Source of the DNA: Blautia_A ammoniilytica | Lineage (GTDB): Bacteria; Bacillota; Clostridia; Lachnospirales; Lachnospiraceae | Assembly: GCF_025566965.1 (NCBI RefSeq) | Contig: NZ_JAOQJL010000019.1 | Location: forward strand, 11,589-75,588 | Reading direction: 5' to 3' | Length of the DNA stretch: 64,000 nt | Part shown: piece after piece, positions 52,571-61,952 of the stretch | Layout: each line of letters opens with the position of its first letter | Numbering within the stretch: position 1 is the first letter of the stretch | The notes under the pieces: generated by a model | Seen by the model: the letters and a program-made list of their open reading frames with translations, nothing else | Told to the model about the DNA's origin: nothing | Databases searched by the model: none | Position numbers and translations under genes: made by a program

Positions 52571-54118
52571 TCACTTGCGTTCAGCCTGCTGATCATCCGG
52601 CAAAGCAATCTTCTGCTTAACAGACACTTTCTCATCATAGCAGGTAAAGATCTGATCTACTTTCTGTTTGTTCAGCTTTGGTGTAAGCAGACTTACCACC
52701 GGCACAACGATCAGTCCGGCTACCATGGCAACAGCCCCTGCATTGATAGGGGATGCAATAAATTTAAAGAACATATTTGCAACTGTGATGCCTACCCCTG
52801 TGATAAAGCTTGCCCAGACAGCCAGCTTAGTGGTGCCTTTCCAGAAAAGCCCATACAAAAACGGTGCCAGAAATGCACCTGCCAGTGCTCCCCAGGAAAT
52901 ACCCATCAGCTGGGCAATAAATGTAGGCGGATCCAAAGCCAGGATCACAGAAACAGCAATAAAGAACACGATCAGGATACGCATAAGCAAAAGCTGCTTT
53001 TTCTCGCTTAAGTTTTTTGCAATATTTCCCTTGATAAAATCCAGTGTTAATGTGGAACTGGATGTCAGCACAAGAGAAGACAGCGTAGACATAGATGCAG
53101 AAAGCACCAGGATCACCACAATACCGATCAGCACATCCGGCAGGGTAGAAAGCATAGCCGGAATAATGGCATCATAGGCAACTGCACCTTCTGCCGTGTA
53201 GATCCCGGCTCCGTCAAAAAGTCTTCCAAAGCCTCCCAGAAAATAACATCCGCCGGAAATGATCACTGCAAAAACAGTAGAAATCACCGTACCTGTCTGT
53301 ACTGCTTTCTCGCTTTTGATGGTATAAAATTTATGTACCATCTGTGGAAGCCCCCAGGTTCCCAGAGAAGTAAGAAGGATCACGCCAAGAAGATTCAAAG
53401 GATCCGGTCCAAAAAAAGATGTAAAGGCTCCTGGCTGGCCCAGGGTAGCAGGCACATCACTGGACAGCTGGGACAGGCTTTTCACTGCATTCATAAATCC
53501 ACCCTGTCCGGCCAGTACTGCCCCGATCACTGCAATGATCCCGAAGATCATAATGATTCCCTGGATAAAGTCATTGATGGCAGTGGCCATATATCCTCCA
53601 AGGATCACATAGATGCCGGTAAGGGTAGCCATAAGGATCACACACACAGAATAAGGAATGTCAAAAGCCATCCCGAACAGTCTGGACAGGCCATTATATA
53701 AAGATGCTGTGTATGGGATCAGGAAAATAAATACGATGGCAGAAGCAGCGATCCTAAGTGCATGACTGTCAAACCGCTTGCCGAAAAAGTCCGGCATGGT
53801 AGCCGCCTGCAGATGATGGGTCATGATCCTTGTCCTTCGTCCAAGCACCACCCAGGCCAGAAGACTTCCAAGAAAAGCATTCCCAAGTCCGATCCAGGTA
53901 GATGCCAGTCCATATTTCCATCCGAACTGTCCAGCATATCCAACGAATACTACTGCTGAAAAATAAGAAGTACCATAAGCAAAGGCTGTGAGCCACGGTC
54001 CCACATTCCTTCCTCCAAGTACAAATCCTGTGACACTGGAAGCATGCTTCCTGGACATCACTCCTACTGCGATCATGATCCCGAAAAAGATCACCAGCAT
54101 GATCAGTTTTACAGACAT
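52571..54118 (-). CDS. Sodium:solute symporter family transporter
   Basis: A 515-residue SSS-family symporter with about 13 helices. Family-typical stretches are GFVLGGRNVGPWLTAFAYGTSYFSAVVFVGYAG near the start, IYVILGGYMATAINDFIQG, and VILVLSASMSTLSSLVLTSSSTLTLDF with the sodium-site serines. It resembles pantothenate, proline and carboxylate symporters; the substrate is not defined by sequence. ATG at 54118 has GGGAGGA seven bases upstream; an earlier start at 54136 overlaps that site. It is divergent from an acyl-CoA ligase gene and shares an operator with it, which suggests uptake and CoA activation of the same carboxylic acid. Confidence 0.9.
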   Translation of the reverse strand: MSVKLIMLVIFFGIMIAVGVMSRKHASSVTGFVLGGRNVGPWLTAFAYGTSYFSAVVFVGYAGQFGWKYGLASTWIGLGNAFLGSLLAWVVLGRRTRIMTHHLQAATMPDFFGKRFDSHALRIAASAIVFIFLIPYTASLYNGLSRLFGMAFDIPYSVCVILMATLTGIYVILGGYMATAINDFIQGIIMIFGIIAVIGAVLAGQGGFMNAVKSLSQLSSDVPATLGQPGAFTSFFGPDPLNLLGVILLTSLGTWGLPQMVHKFYTIKSEKAVQTGTVISTVFAVIISGGCYFLGGFGRLFDGAGIYTAEGAVAYDAIIPAMLSTLPDVLIGIVVILVLSASMSTLSSLVLTSSSTLTLDFIKGNIAKNLSEKKQLLLMRILIVFFIAVSVILALDPPTFIAQLMGISWGALAGAFLAPFLYGLFWKGTTKLAVWASFITGVGITVANMFFKFIASPINAGAVAMVAGLIVVPVVSLLTPKLNKQKVDQIFTCYDEKVSVKQKIALPDDQQAERK

Positions 54119-54235
54119 AAAAAAATCCTCCCTCATTTACCTGTTTGATGCTGCATTCTTGTTGCTGCACTTTTGTTATTTCATTTTTGTTGTTACATTT
54201 TTTATTAAACTTTTGTTATTTCATTTTGCTTTGTT

Positions 54236-54255
54236 GCGTTAAAGCGTTACGCTTT
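54236..54255. promoter_or_regulatory. Operator copy 1 in the divergent symporter/ligase intergenic region
   Basis: GCGTTAAAGCGT (54236-54247) recurs as its exact reverse complement at 54419-54430. It overlaps a second dyad, AAAGCG-TTA-CGCTTT (54241-54255). It lies just downstream of the symporter promoter. Confidence 0.65.
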
Positions 54256-54280
54256 TACTCGCTAAATTTCAAGTAGAAAC

Positions 54281-54310
54281 AGTATACCATTGATCTCCTG
54301 GTTCCGTCAA
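54281..54310 (-). promoter_or_regulatory. Promoter of the sodium symporter gene
   Basis: On the minus strand TTGACG (54310-54305) and TATACT (54286-54281) are 18 bp apart. The leader to the ATG at 54118 is about 155 bases and contains two copies of CTTTTGTTATTTCATTTT. Confidence 0.7.
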
Positions 54311-54374
54311 CTGTTTTTCTTCACTTTTTTGTGCATTTTATCTTGTTGAATCCATGATCCTGCCGATTCTTTTG

Positions 54375-54403
54375 TTGACATTTTGTGATAAATCGGATAT
54401 GAT
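54375..54403 (+). promoter_or_regulatory. Promoter of the acyl-CoA ligase gene
   Basis: TTGACA (54375-54380) and TATGAT (54398-54403) are 17 bp apart, with the ligase ATG at 54476. Confidence 0.8.
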
Positions 54404-54418
54404 TACTTCAATGAACCG

Positions 54419-54430
54419 ACGCTTTAACGC
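54419..54430. promoter_or_regulatory. Operator copy 2 in the divergent symporter/ligase intergenic region
   Basis: ACGCTTTAACGC is the exact reverse complement of 54236-54247 and lies immediately downstream of the ligase -10 box, where a bound repressor would block transcription. Confidence 0.65.
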
Positions 54431-54475
54431 GCGAATATTTTATAAAATGTTTTAAACAAAAAGGAGTTATTTGAA

Positions 54476-56110
54476 ATGCCTATTACTGAGCTTCTGGAAA
54501 AGAATTGCCGTCTGTACGGAGATGAAGTCTGTCTTGTGGAGATCAACCCGGAACTGCCGGAGACCCGGCGGGTCACATGGAAAGAATTTGAACTGATCGA
54601 GCCGGAACGTGCCCCCTATTACAGGCGTGAGATTACATGGAATATCTTCAACGAAAAAGCCAACCGCTTTGCCAACCTGCTTCTGGAACGTGGTGTCCAG
54701 AAAGGAGATAAAGTTGCCATCCTTCTGATGAATGGCCTGGAGTGGCTTCCTATCTATTTTGGTATCCTGAAAACAGGTGCACTGGCTGTTCCCCTGAATT
54801 ACCGTTATTCTGCTGATGAGATCCAGTATTGCCTGGATCTGGCTGATGTGGACATCCTGGTATTCGGTCCGGAATTTATCGGCCGTGTAGAGGAAGTAGC
54901 CGATGAAATCGGGAAACACAGGCTTTTGTACTATGTGGGTGATAGCTGTCCTGGTTTTGCTGAGGATTATATTTCCCATACTGCCAACTGTTCCAGCCAG
55001 TCGCCCAAGATTGCTATTTCAGATGACGATTACGCTGCCATTTATTTTTCTTCCGGTACTACCGGATTTCCAAAAGCTATCCTGCACAGACACCGTGCTC
55101 TTTTGCATGCCGCCCAGACAGAACAGCACCATCATGGCCAGACACACCAGGATGTGTTCCTCTGCATTCCTCCCCTGTACCATACAGGAGCCAAGATGCA
55201 CTGGTTCGGCAGTCTGCTTTCCGGCAGCAAGGCTGTGCTTTTAAAAGGTGCTAATCCTGAATTTATCCTGCAGGCGGTTTCCGAAGAAAAATGTACCATC
55301 GTATGGCTTCTGGTTCCCTGGGCACAGGATCTTCTTCTTGCCCTTGACCGTGGAGAATTAAAACTTGAAGATTACCAGCTGTCTCAGTGGAGACTGATGC
55401 ACATTGGTGCCCAGCCGGTTCCGCCAAGCCTGATCAAGCACTGGAAGGAATACTTTCCTCATCATCAATATGACACCAATTACGGACTTAGTGAATCCAT
55501 CGGACCAGGTTGTGTCCACCTTGGTGTTGAAAATATCCACAAAGTTGGCGCCATCGGTGTGCCAGGCTATGGATGGGAGGCAAAGATCATTGATACACAG
55601 GGCAATACAGTCGCTCAGGGTGAGACCGGTGAGCTTGCTGTCAAAGGACCTGGCGTTATGGAGTGCTATTACAAGGATCCTAAAGCTACTGCAGAGGTGC
55701 TTCACGGAGACTGGTTATATACCGGAGACATGGCTATGGAGGATGAAGACGGCTTTATCTATCTGGTAGACCGTAAGAAAGATGTGATCATCAGCGGCGG
55801 TGAGAATCTGTATCCTGTACAGATCGAAGATTTCCTTCGCACAAATCCTGAGATCCTGGATGTTGCAGTGATCGGTCTTCCGGATAAGCGTCTTGGAGAG
55901 ATCGCAGCTGCCATTATCCAGTTAAAGCCAGACAGTACATGCACAGAAGAGGATATTAACCTGTTCTGCCGAAAGCTTCCAAGATACAAACGTCCTAGGA
56001 AGATCATCTTTGCAGATGTTCCACGGAATCCTACCGGCAAGATCGAGAAGCCGAAGCTTCGTGAGATTTATGGTGCCGCCCATCTGGTGGCTACCCAGAG
56101 TCAGGGATAA
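54476..56110 (+). CDS. AMP-dependent acyl-CoA synthetase/ligase
   Basis: A 544-residue adenylate-forming enzyme (ANL family) that activates a carboxylic acid to its CoA thioester. The P-loop-like motif is YFSSGTTGFPKAIL, the central motif NYGLSESIGPG, the hinge/A8 region WLYTGDMA ... RKKDVIISGGENLYPVQIED, and the catalytic Lys lies in NPTGKIEKPKLRE. An insertion of about 15 residues near residue 35-50 (FELIEPERAPYYRREIT) is unusual for short-chain ligases. ATG at 54476 follows AAGGAGTTATTTGAA. A terminator follows at once. Substrate is unknown; it is divergent from a sodium symporter under a shared operator. Confidence 0.9.
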   Translation: MPITELLEKNCRLYGDEVCLVEINPELPETRRVTWKEFELIEPERAPYYRREITWNIFNEKANRFANLLLERGVQKGDKVAILLMNGLEWLPIYFGILKTGALAVPLNYRYSADEIQYCLDLADVDILVFGPEFIGRVEEVADEIGKHRLLYYVGDSCPGFAEDYISHTANCSSQSPKIAISDDDYAAIYFSSGTTGFPKAILHRHRALLHAAQTEQHHHGQTHQDVFLCIPPLYHTGAKMHWFGSLLSGSKAVLLKGANPEFILQAVSEEKCTIVWLLVPWAQDLLLALDRGELKLEDYQLSQWRLMHIGAQPVPPSLIKHWKEYFPHHQYDTNYGLSESIGPGCVHLGVENIHKVGAIGVPGYGWEAKIIDTQGNTVAQGETGELAVKGPGVMECYYKDPKATAEVLHGDWLYTGDMAMEDEDGFIYLVDRKKDVIISGGENLYPVQIEDFLRTNPEILDVAVIGLPDKRLGEIAAAIIQLKPDSTCTEEDINLFCRKLPRYKRPRKIIFADVPRNPTGKIEKPKLREIYGAAHLVATQSQG

Positions 56111-56112
56111 TA

Positions 56113-56160
56113 AAAGGCTCCCCAAGTCCCTCAATAATTAAGGGATTTAGGGAGCCTTCT
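56113..56160 (+). terminator. Terminator of the acyl-CoA ligase gene, probably also used by hflX
   Basis: AAGGCTCCC...GGGAGCCTT outer arms with an inner TCCCT/AGGGA stem are followed by TCTGCTTTG. It lies between converging genes; the minus-strand side ends in TTTTA. Confidence 0.8.
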
Positions 56161-56166
56161 GCTTTG

Positions 56167-57399
56167 TTATATTACTTTATGATAGATTTCTTTTGGGACC
56201 CTGGCTTTCACATGGATCCCATTTTCAGTATATTCTTCTGACAAAAGCTGTCCGTTCTCACGGATCAGCTGTATTTTCCCGGCTTCCTGATATGGAAATA
56301 CCCGTTCTACATAAAGCAGCTCCTCTGAGATCAGTTTTCCCAGCAGTTCCTGCAGTTCCTGCAGGCCTTCTCCTGTCTTTGCAGAGGTCTTAACTGTATA
56401 ATCAGCCCGAAGATCGCGAACCGTCACGTCTCCGGCTACATCCTGTTTATTGAAAACAGTGATGGTCTTCTTGCCATCTGCCCCCAATTCCCTTAAGGTA
56501 TCATAAACCACATGCATCTGCAGCTCAACCTGCGGATTGGAAACATCTGCCACATGAATAATATAATCTGCATACTTTGCTTCTTCCAAAGTACTTTTGA
56601 AGGCCTCCACCAGATTGTGGGGAAGCTTACGGATAAAACCCACTGTATCTGTAAGCAGCAGCTGCTGCCCGTCTTCCAAGGTCAGTGACCTGGTGGTAGG
56701 ATCCAGTGTGGCAAAAAGCTTATCCTGGGAAAGTACCTGGGATCCTGTTAATGCATTCAGAAGGGTAGACTTTCCTGCATTTGTATATCCTACAATAGCT
56801 GCAGTCTTCAGATTTCCCCGGCTTCTGCCTGTACGCAAAAGTTCCCGGTGGCGTTCCACCTGGGAAAGTTCTTCTTTCAGGGCAGTGATCCTTTTGCGGA
56901 TCAGACGACGGTCTGTTTCCAGCTTTTTCTCTCCCGGGCCTCTTGTGCCAATACCGCCTCCCAGTCTGGATAAGGAAGCGCGAAGCCCCACCAGGCGGGC
57001 ACTTCTGTACCGCAGCTGCGCCAGCTCTACCTGGATCTTACCTTCACTTGTGGTTGCATGCTTTGCAAAAATATCCAGGATCAGAAGCGTCCTGTCCATA
57101 ACCTTGCATTCCAGTTCATGCTCCAGATTATTCATCTGTGCCGGGGACAGCTCATCATCACAGATAATGCCTGTGGCATCCACAGCCAGCATCAGAGAAC
57201 GTACCTCTTCTATCTTTCCCTTTCCGATATACGTACCCGGATGAACAGCCTCACGGCTCTGGATGATCTTACCGGCGGTAATGGCTCCTGCTGTATCTGC
57301 CAGCTCTTCCAGTTCATCCAGGGACTGCTGTGTATCCTCATCCCCTACCTGTACACCAACCAGGATCACCCGTTCTTCAATCTCATTTATATATTCCAT
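56167..57399 (-). CDS. hflX: Ribosome-associated GTPase HflX
   Basis: A 410-residue HflX GTPase that splits stalled ribosomes. The N-terminal HflX domain includes GKGKIEEV and AQLRYRSARLVG, a Gly-rich linker reads LGGGIGTRGPGEKKLETDRR, and the G domain has G1 VGYTNAGKST, G3 DTVGFIRKLP, G4 NKQD and G5 SAKTGEG. The ATG follows the TAG stop of the TPR lipoprotein gene directly. Last gene of a minus-strand group. Confidence 0.95.
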   Translation of the reverse strand: MEYINEIEERVILVGVQVGDEDTQQSLDELEELADTAGAITAGKIIQSREAVHPGTYIGKGKIEEVRSLMLAVDATGIICDDELSPAQMNNLEHELECKVMDRTLLILDIFAKHATTSEGKIQVELAQLRYRSARLVGLRASLSRLGGGIGTRGPGEKKLETDRRLIRKRITALKEELSQVERHRELLRTGRSRGNLKTAAIVGYTNAGKSTLLNALTGSQVLSQDKLFATLDPTTRSLTLEDGQQLLLTDTVGFIRKLPHNLVEAFKSTLEEAKYADYIIHVADVSNPQVELQMHVVYDTLRELGADGKKTITVFNKQDVAGDVTVRDLRADYTVKTSAKTGEGLQELQELLGKLISEELLYVERVFPYQEAGKIQLIRENGQLLSEEYTENGIHVKARVPKEIYHKVI

Positions 57400-58479
57400 C
57401 TATGCTCCTGTCCTTGTTTTCAGAAAAGCCACTTCCTTCTGCCCATCTGCATCATCCGGATACATACCCACATAAGTCTGTGCCTTATCAAGGGCAGATG
57501 CAAAATCCAGTTTCTTTTCATAGGCGATCACTTCATTAAACAGAAGGCTTTGCAGATCGTCTGTATCTGAAACTGTGATCCCGCTGGATATATTCGTCAG
57601 TGCAGAATCATAATTACCCTCTGCAATATCGCACAAGGCAAGGCCATTGTAGCCTTTGGCCGGACTGTATCCATCTTTAGTGTCACCATCTCCCACAGAA
57701 GCTTCCACATAATTCTGGAACATGGTCCTTGCATTGGAAATATCATTCTGTGCCAGATAAACCATTCCCAGAAGAAGATCTGCTTCCTCTTCTCCGTCGT
57801 TTGCAGCCTGGGTCAGTTCCTGTCTGGCATTGTCATAATCTTCCATGTAATAATAGATCCGGCCCTTATCACAATGACTTTCTGAATCCTTTGTTTCCTT
57901 TTTAAGGGCAGCTTCCAGATAAGTTGTACCGTCTGCTTCCATATCCTGATCAAGATAAATACCGTAAATCCGGATTGCCCGGTCATAAGTAGGATCTGCA
58001 TCAAAGGATTTTCCAAAATCAGAAGCTGCTTCCTCATAGGAGTCCAGCAGCAGGGCTGCATTACCGGCAAGAAACCAGGTATCTGCATCCATATCATGAT
58101 CCTTGATCAGTGTCTGGCAGTCTGCCATTGCATCTTCATAGGATCCGGCTTTTATCTCTGCTGTAGCCTTATAAGCAAGGATATCCTTTGCAAGAGCCTT
58201 TCCTGTATCCTCACATGCAAGGGCACTGGCAAAATTCTGGATGGCATCCTGGTAATCTCCAAGACGCAGGCTGGCAATCCCTGCTCCCCGATAAGAAAGG
58301 GGCAGCTTTACTTTGTTCTGCACAGAAGTAAGATATCCTTCTCTGGCATATTCATAGCTTCCCTGTGCCAGGTCTTTATCTGCCTGTTCAAAAATTTTCT
58401 GATTGTCATCCCCGCAGCCTGCAAGAAGACTGATCCCCATACAGGCTGCCAGAATCGCTGCTGTTCTTTTTATTTTCAT
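57400..58479 (-). CDS. TPR-repeat lipoprotein
   Basis: A 359-residue exported lipoprotein. The lipobox LLAGC places the lipidated Cys at residue 22. Tetratricopeptide-like repeats fill most of the rest (for example YAREGYLTSVQNK, YQDAIQNFASALACE, YEEAASDFGKSFDADP, DNARQELTQAANDGEEEADLL), suggesting a protein-protein scaffold on the outer face of the membrane. It starts one base after the glmM stop and ends at TAG just before hflX, so it is in an operon with both. Partner unknown. Confidence 0.88.
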   Translation of the reverse strand: MKIKRTAAILAACMGISLLAGCGDDNQKIFEQADKDLAQGSYEYAREGYLTSVQNKVKLPLSYRGAGIASLRLGDYQDAIQNFASALACEDTGKALAKDILAYKATAEIKAGSYEDAMADCQTLIKDHDMDADTWFLAGNAALLLDSYEEAASDFGKSFDADPTYDRAIRIYGIYLDQDMEADGTTYLEAALKKETKDSESHCDKGRIYYYMEDYDNARQELTQAANDGEEEADLLLGMVYLAQNDISNARTMFQNYVEASVGDGDTKDGYSPAKGYNGLALCDIAEGNYDSALTNISSGITVSDTDDLQSLLFNEVIAYEKKLDFASALDKAQTYVGMYPDDADGQKEVAFLKTRTGA

Positions 58480-58480
58480 C

Positions 58481-59827
58481 TTATTCTACGATCAGCCCTT
58501 CAGCTTCTATCACCTTTACAACATCGTCTACATATTTGTGGCATGTTTCATCAGACTCAGCCTCCACCATAACACGGATCAAAGGCTCTGTACCGCTTTC
58601 ACGGACAAGGATACGTCCGCCATCTCCCAACTCTTTTGCTGCCTTTTCAACAGCTTCTTTCACCTTTGGGTTCTCCCTTGCAGTCTGCTTGTCAGCCACA
58701 CGCACATTTCTCAGCACCTGGGGATACACCTTCATCTCCTTTGCCAGATCACAAAGAGTGGCTTTCTTTTCCACGCATGCCTCCATCAGCATCAGCGAAG
58801 TAAGGATACCATCTCCTGTAGCTGCATATCTGCTGAAAATAATATGTCCGGACTGCTCTCCTCCAATGCTGTAATTATTCTCCAGCATATTCTCCGCAAC
58901 ATATTTGTCACCTACAGCGGTCTGTTCATAGCCTATGCCTTCCCGGTCAAAAGCTTTGTAAAGACCAAGATTGGACATAACCGTGGTCACAACCTTATTG
59001 CCATTCAGCTTTCCTTCTTCTTTCAGGTATTTACCGCATACATACATGATCTTATCACCATCGATCACATTTCCTCTGTGATCCACAGCGATACAGCGGT
59101 CTGCATCCCCATCGTAAGCAAATCCGATATCCAGTCCTTTGTCTACCACAAATTTCTGTAAAACCTCAATATGGGTGGAACCACAGTTTGTATTAATGTT
59201 GGTGCCATCCGGTGTATTATTGATCACATAGGTCTTTGCCTGAAGAGCATCAAAAACACTTTTTGCAATGGCGGAAGAACTGCCGTTTGCACAGTCCAGA
59301 CCTACCCTTACATTCTTGAAATCACGGCTTGGGATAGAGATCAGATAACCGATATAGCGGTTACGTCCGGATGCAAAATCCACAGTCCGCCCAATATCTG
59401 CGCCGGTTGCCAGGGGAAGCTCCTCGATCTCTCCGTCCAGATATGCCTCGATCCTGGCTTCGATCTCTGCTTCGATTTTCTGCCCATTGCCGTTTAACAG
59501 CTTGATCCCATTATCATAAAAAGGGTTATGGCTGGCTGAAATCATAATACCGCAGTCAAAATCCTCTGTACGTACTGCAAATGAAACACTGGGAGTAGTA
59601 GTCACATGAAGAAGATATGCATCTGCTCCTGAAGCTGTAAGTCCGGCTACCAGCGCATACTCAAACATATAACTGCTTCGTCTGGTATCCTTGCCGATCA
59701 CGATCTTTGCTTTGTGTTTCCGGCCATAATACCATCCCACGTAACGCCCAACCTTAAAAGCATTATCTACTGTCAGCTTAACATTTGCTTCTCCGCGAAA
59801 ACCATCTGTTCCGAAATATTTTCCCAT
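58481..59827 (-). CDS. glmM: Phosphoglucosamine mutase
   Basis: A 448-residue alpha-D-phosphohexomutase that converts glucosamine-6-phosphate to glucosamine-1-phosphate for cell-wall synthesis. It starts MGKYFGTDGFRGEAN, has the phosphoserine loop MISASHNPFYDNGIK, the metal loop AYDGDADRCIAVD, the sugar-binding GGEQSGHIIF and the phosphate-binding RESGTEPLIRVMVE. All catalytic loops are intact. It lies 15 bp downstream of the nucleotidyltransferase gene. Confidence 0.96.
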   Translation of the reverse strand: MGKYFGTDGFRGEANVKLTVDNAFKVGRYVGWYYGRKHKAKIVIGKDTRRSSYMFEYALVAGLTASGADAYLLHVTTTPSVSFAVRTEDFDCGIMISASHNPFYDNGIKLLNGNGQKIEAEIEARIEAYLDGEIEELPLATGADIGRTVDFASGRNRYIGYLISIPSRDFKNVRVGLDCANGSSSAIAKSVFDALQAKTYVINNTPDGTNINTNCGSTHIEVLQKFVVDKGLDIGFAYDGDADRCIAVDHRGNVIDGDKIMYVCGKYLKEEGKLNGNKVVTTVMSNLGLYKAFDREGIGYEQTAVGDKYVAENMLENNYSIGGEQSGHIIFSRYAATGDGILTSLMLMEACVEKKATLCDLAKEMKVYPQVLRNVRVADKQTARENPKVKEAVEKAAKELGDGGRILVRESGTEPLIRVMVEAESDETCHKYVDDVVKVIEAEGLIVE

Positions 59828-59842
59828 TGCTTAAGTCTCCTC

Positions 59843-60754
59843 TCAATACAGGCCGTTCGGATAAACGCCTGCTTCTGTTAGATCTTTGAATGCCTTCATA
59901 ACCACTTCTTTGTCCTCCTGGTAGGTAACACCAAACCAGGTATCCCTGGATTCCAGTACATCTACCTGTACCTTACCTGCGTGAAGAAGTTCATCGATCA
60001 GCACCGGAAGAAGATATTCTTTTTTCAGCTCTCCCGGCTGCATATCTCCAAGGAATTCAATAAATCCTTTATGCAGGATCTCCATAAACTCAGGAGTCAG
60101 TCCCCACATATTCATAGACACAAGGGAGGACGTATCCAGCGGGGTAACATGGCCCTCTTCCCTGGATTCTGCTCCTGTCTCTGTTTTAAAAATGTTATGT
60201 GTTTCCGTTACGCCGGTAAGCCTGCCATCCTCTACATGACATACTCCTCTGGTAACGCTTCCGTTATCACTTAAGGTATTACCCAGCCTGAAGCCTGCCA
60301 TACAGATATGGGTGGTCCCATCCTGCGGGTGCTCTGATACCAGATAATCATGTACCTTTACGTAGGCTTCTTTTCCGTAGTAATCATCTGCATTGATCAC
60401 GGCGAAGGGCTCTGTAAGCACATCCTTTGCACATAAAACCGCCTGGCCTGTTCCCCATGGCTTTGTACGTCCCTCTGGTTTTTCAAAGCCTTCCGGCAGA
60501 TCGTCAAGCTCCTGGAACGCATAAGCCACTTCTGCGATCTTCCCTACTCTGGCACCGATGGAAGCCCGAAATTCTTCTTCCAGATCCCTGCGGATAATAA
60601 ATACGATCTTGTTAAAGCCTGCCTCCAGTGCATCACGAATAGAGTAATCCATAATGATCTCACCTTTCGGTCCTACAGGGGCAAGCTGTTTGATCCCGTT
60701 GCCAAATCTGCTGCCAACACCTGCTGCCATAATTGCCAACGCTGTTTTCTTCAT
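59843..60754 (-). CDS. Sugar nucleotidyltransferase-like protein
   Basis: A 303-residue protein with a GT-A nucleotidyltransferase fold. The nucleotide-binding signature reads MAAGVGSRFGNGIKQLAPVGPKGE at the N-terminus and a metal-binding stretch reads FAVINADDYYGKEAY. It probably transfers a nucleotide to a sugar phosphate; substrate is unknown. Its place ahead of glmM suggests envelope or amino-sugar precursors. ATG at 60754 with GGAGGGTTGATT upstream; a TTG at 60760 is less likely. Confidence 0.85.
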   Translation of the reverse strand: MKKTALAIMAAGVGSRFGNGIKQLAPVGPKGEIIMDYSIRDALEAGFNKIVFIIRRDLEEEFRASIGARVGKIAEVAYAFQELDDLPEGFEKPEGRTKPWGTGQAVLCAKDVLTEPFAVINADDYYGKEAYVKVHDYLVSEHPQDGTTHICMAGFRLGNTLSDNGSVTRGVCHVEDGRLTGVTETHNIFKTETGAESREEGHVTPLDTSSLVSMNMWGLTPEFMEILHKGFIEFLGDMQPGELKKEYLLPVLIDELLHAGKVQVDVLESRDTWFGVTYQEDKEVVMKAFKDLTEAGVYPNGLY

Positions 60755-60779
60755 AATCAACCCTCCATGTAAATTAAAT

Positions 60780-60796
60780 AATTCAAGAATGCCTCG
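60780..60796. repeat. Partial copy of the 3056-3240 intergenic element
   Basis: These 17 bases are identical to 3056-3072; the match ends there and the hairpins of the longer copy are absent. It sits in the short gap between prfA and the nucleotidyltransferase gene. Confidence 0.6.
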
Positions 60797-60835
60797 ATTT
60801 CCTCATTACTATTATAACAGAAAGCCAACCTCTGT

Positions 60836-61912
60836 TCAGTTCTCTTCACTCATTTTGCTTAATTTAGCAGCCTGATCAGCCGCGATCAGACTGTCAATGA
60901 TCTCATCCAGATCTCCTCCAAGGATACTGTCCAGACGATGAAGCGTAAGCTTGATCCTGTGATCTGTCACCCTTCCCTGTGGAAAATTGTAGGTACGGAT
61001 CTTCTCAGATCTGTCTCCTGTACCGATCTGGCTTCTTCTGGCTTCAGCCTCTGCATCATGCTGCTTTGCCAGTTCCATCTCATACAACCGGGAACGCAGC
61101 ACCTTTAAAGCCTTGTCTTTATTCTTCAGCTGGGACTTTTCATCCTGACAGGAAATCACGATTCCTGTAGGGATATGGGTAAGACGTACAGCAGAGTCCG
61201 TAGTATTGACACACTGGCCGCCATTACCGGATGCACGGAACACATCAAACTTACAGTCATTCAGATCCAGATGGAAATCGATCTCTTCTGCCTCCGGCAT
61301 GATCGCCACTGTACAGGTAGAAGTGTGTATCCTGCCGCCGGATTCCGTTTCAGGCACACGCTGTACCCTGTGTACGCCGCTTTCATATTTCAGTCTGGAA
61401 TAAGCCCCTGCACCATTGATCATAAAGGTAACTTCCTTAAAACCACCGATCCCGTTCTCATTCAGGCTCATCATTTCAGTTTTCCACCGTCTTGATTCTG
61501 CATATTTTACATACATACGGTAGATCTCAGAAGCAAAAAGTGCCGCCTCATCTCCGCCTGCTCCTGCACGGATCTCAACGATAACATTCTTATTATCATT
61601 AGGATCCTTGGGAAGCAACAGGATCTTCAGCTCATGCTCCAGTTCTTCGATCCTCTTCTTTGCCTCAGACAATTCATCTTTCAGCATTTCCCGCATATCC
61701 TCGTCCTTCTCCTCTTCCAGCATGGAAAGACTGTCCTGAACGGTTTCTTTATTTTTCTTATATTCTCTGTAAGCCTCAACGATAGGCTGCAGATCGCTCT
61801 GCTCTTTCATCAGCTTCTGGAAACGCTCCTGATTGGCTGTTACCTGTGGTTCTCCAAGCTCATTCAGGACCTCTTCAAATCGCAGAAGCAGATCATCCAA
61901 TTTATCAAACAT
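60836..61912 (-). CDS. prfA: Peptide chain release factor 1
   Basis: A 358-residue RF1 that reads UAA and UAG stop codons. The GGQ motif sits in ASGNGGQCVNTTDSAVRLTH, the codon-recognition loop in RVPETESGGRIHTS (PxT position reads PET), and the domain is full length. RF1 is therefore present and TAG should terminate normally in this organism, which bears on the TAG at 50377. It lies downstream of prmC, which methylates this protein's GGQ glutamine. Confidence 0.97.
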   Translation of the reverse strand: MFDKLDDLLLRFEEVLNELGEPQVTANQERFQKLMKEQSDLQPIVEAYREYKKNKETVQDSLSMLEEEKDEDMREMLKDELSEAKKRIEELEHELKILLLPKDPNDNKNVIVEIRAGAGGDEAALFASEIYRMYVKYAESRRWKTEMMSLNENGIGGFKEVTFMINGAGAYSRLKYESGVHRVQRVPETESGGRIHTSTCTVAIMPEAEEIDFHLDLNDCKFDVFRASGNGGQCVNTTDSAVRLTHIPTGIVISCQDEKSQLKNKDKALKVLRSRLYEMELAKQHDAEAEARRSQIGTGDRSEKIRTYNFPQGRVTDHRIKLTLHRLDSILGGDLDEIIDSLIAADQAAKLSKMSEEN

Positions 61913-61952
61913 AGTGTCTCCTTACTCATATACCGTGTAAACAACAATTGCA

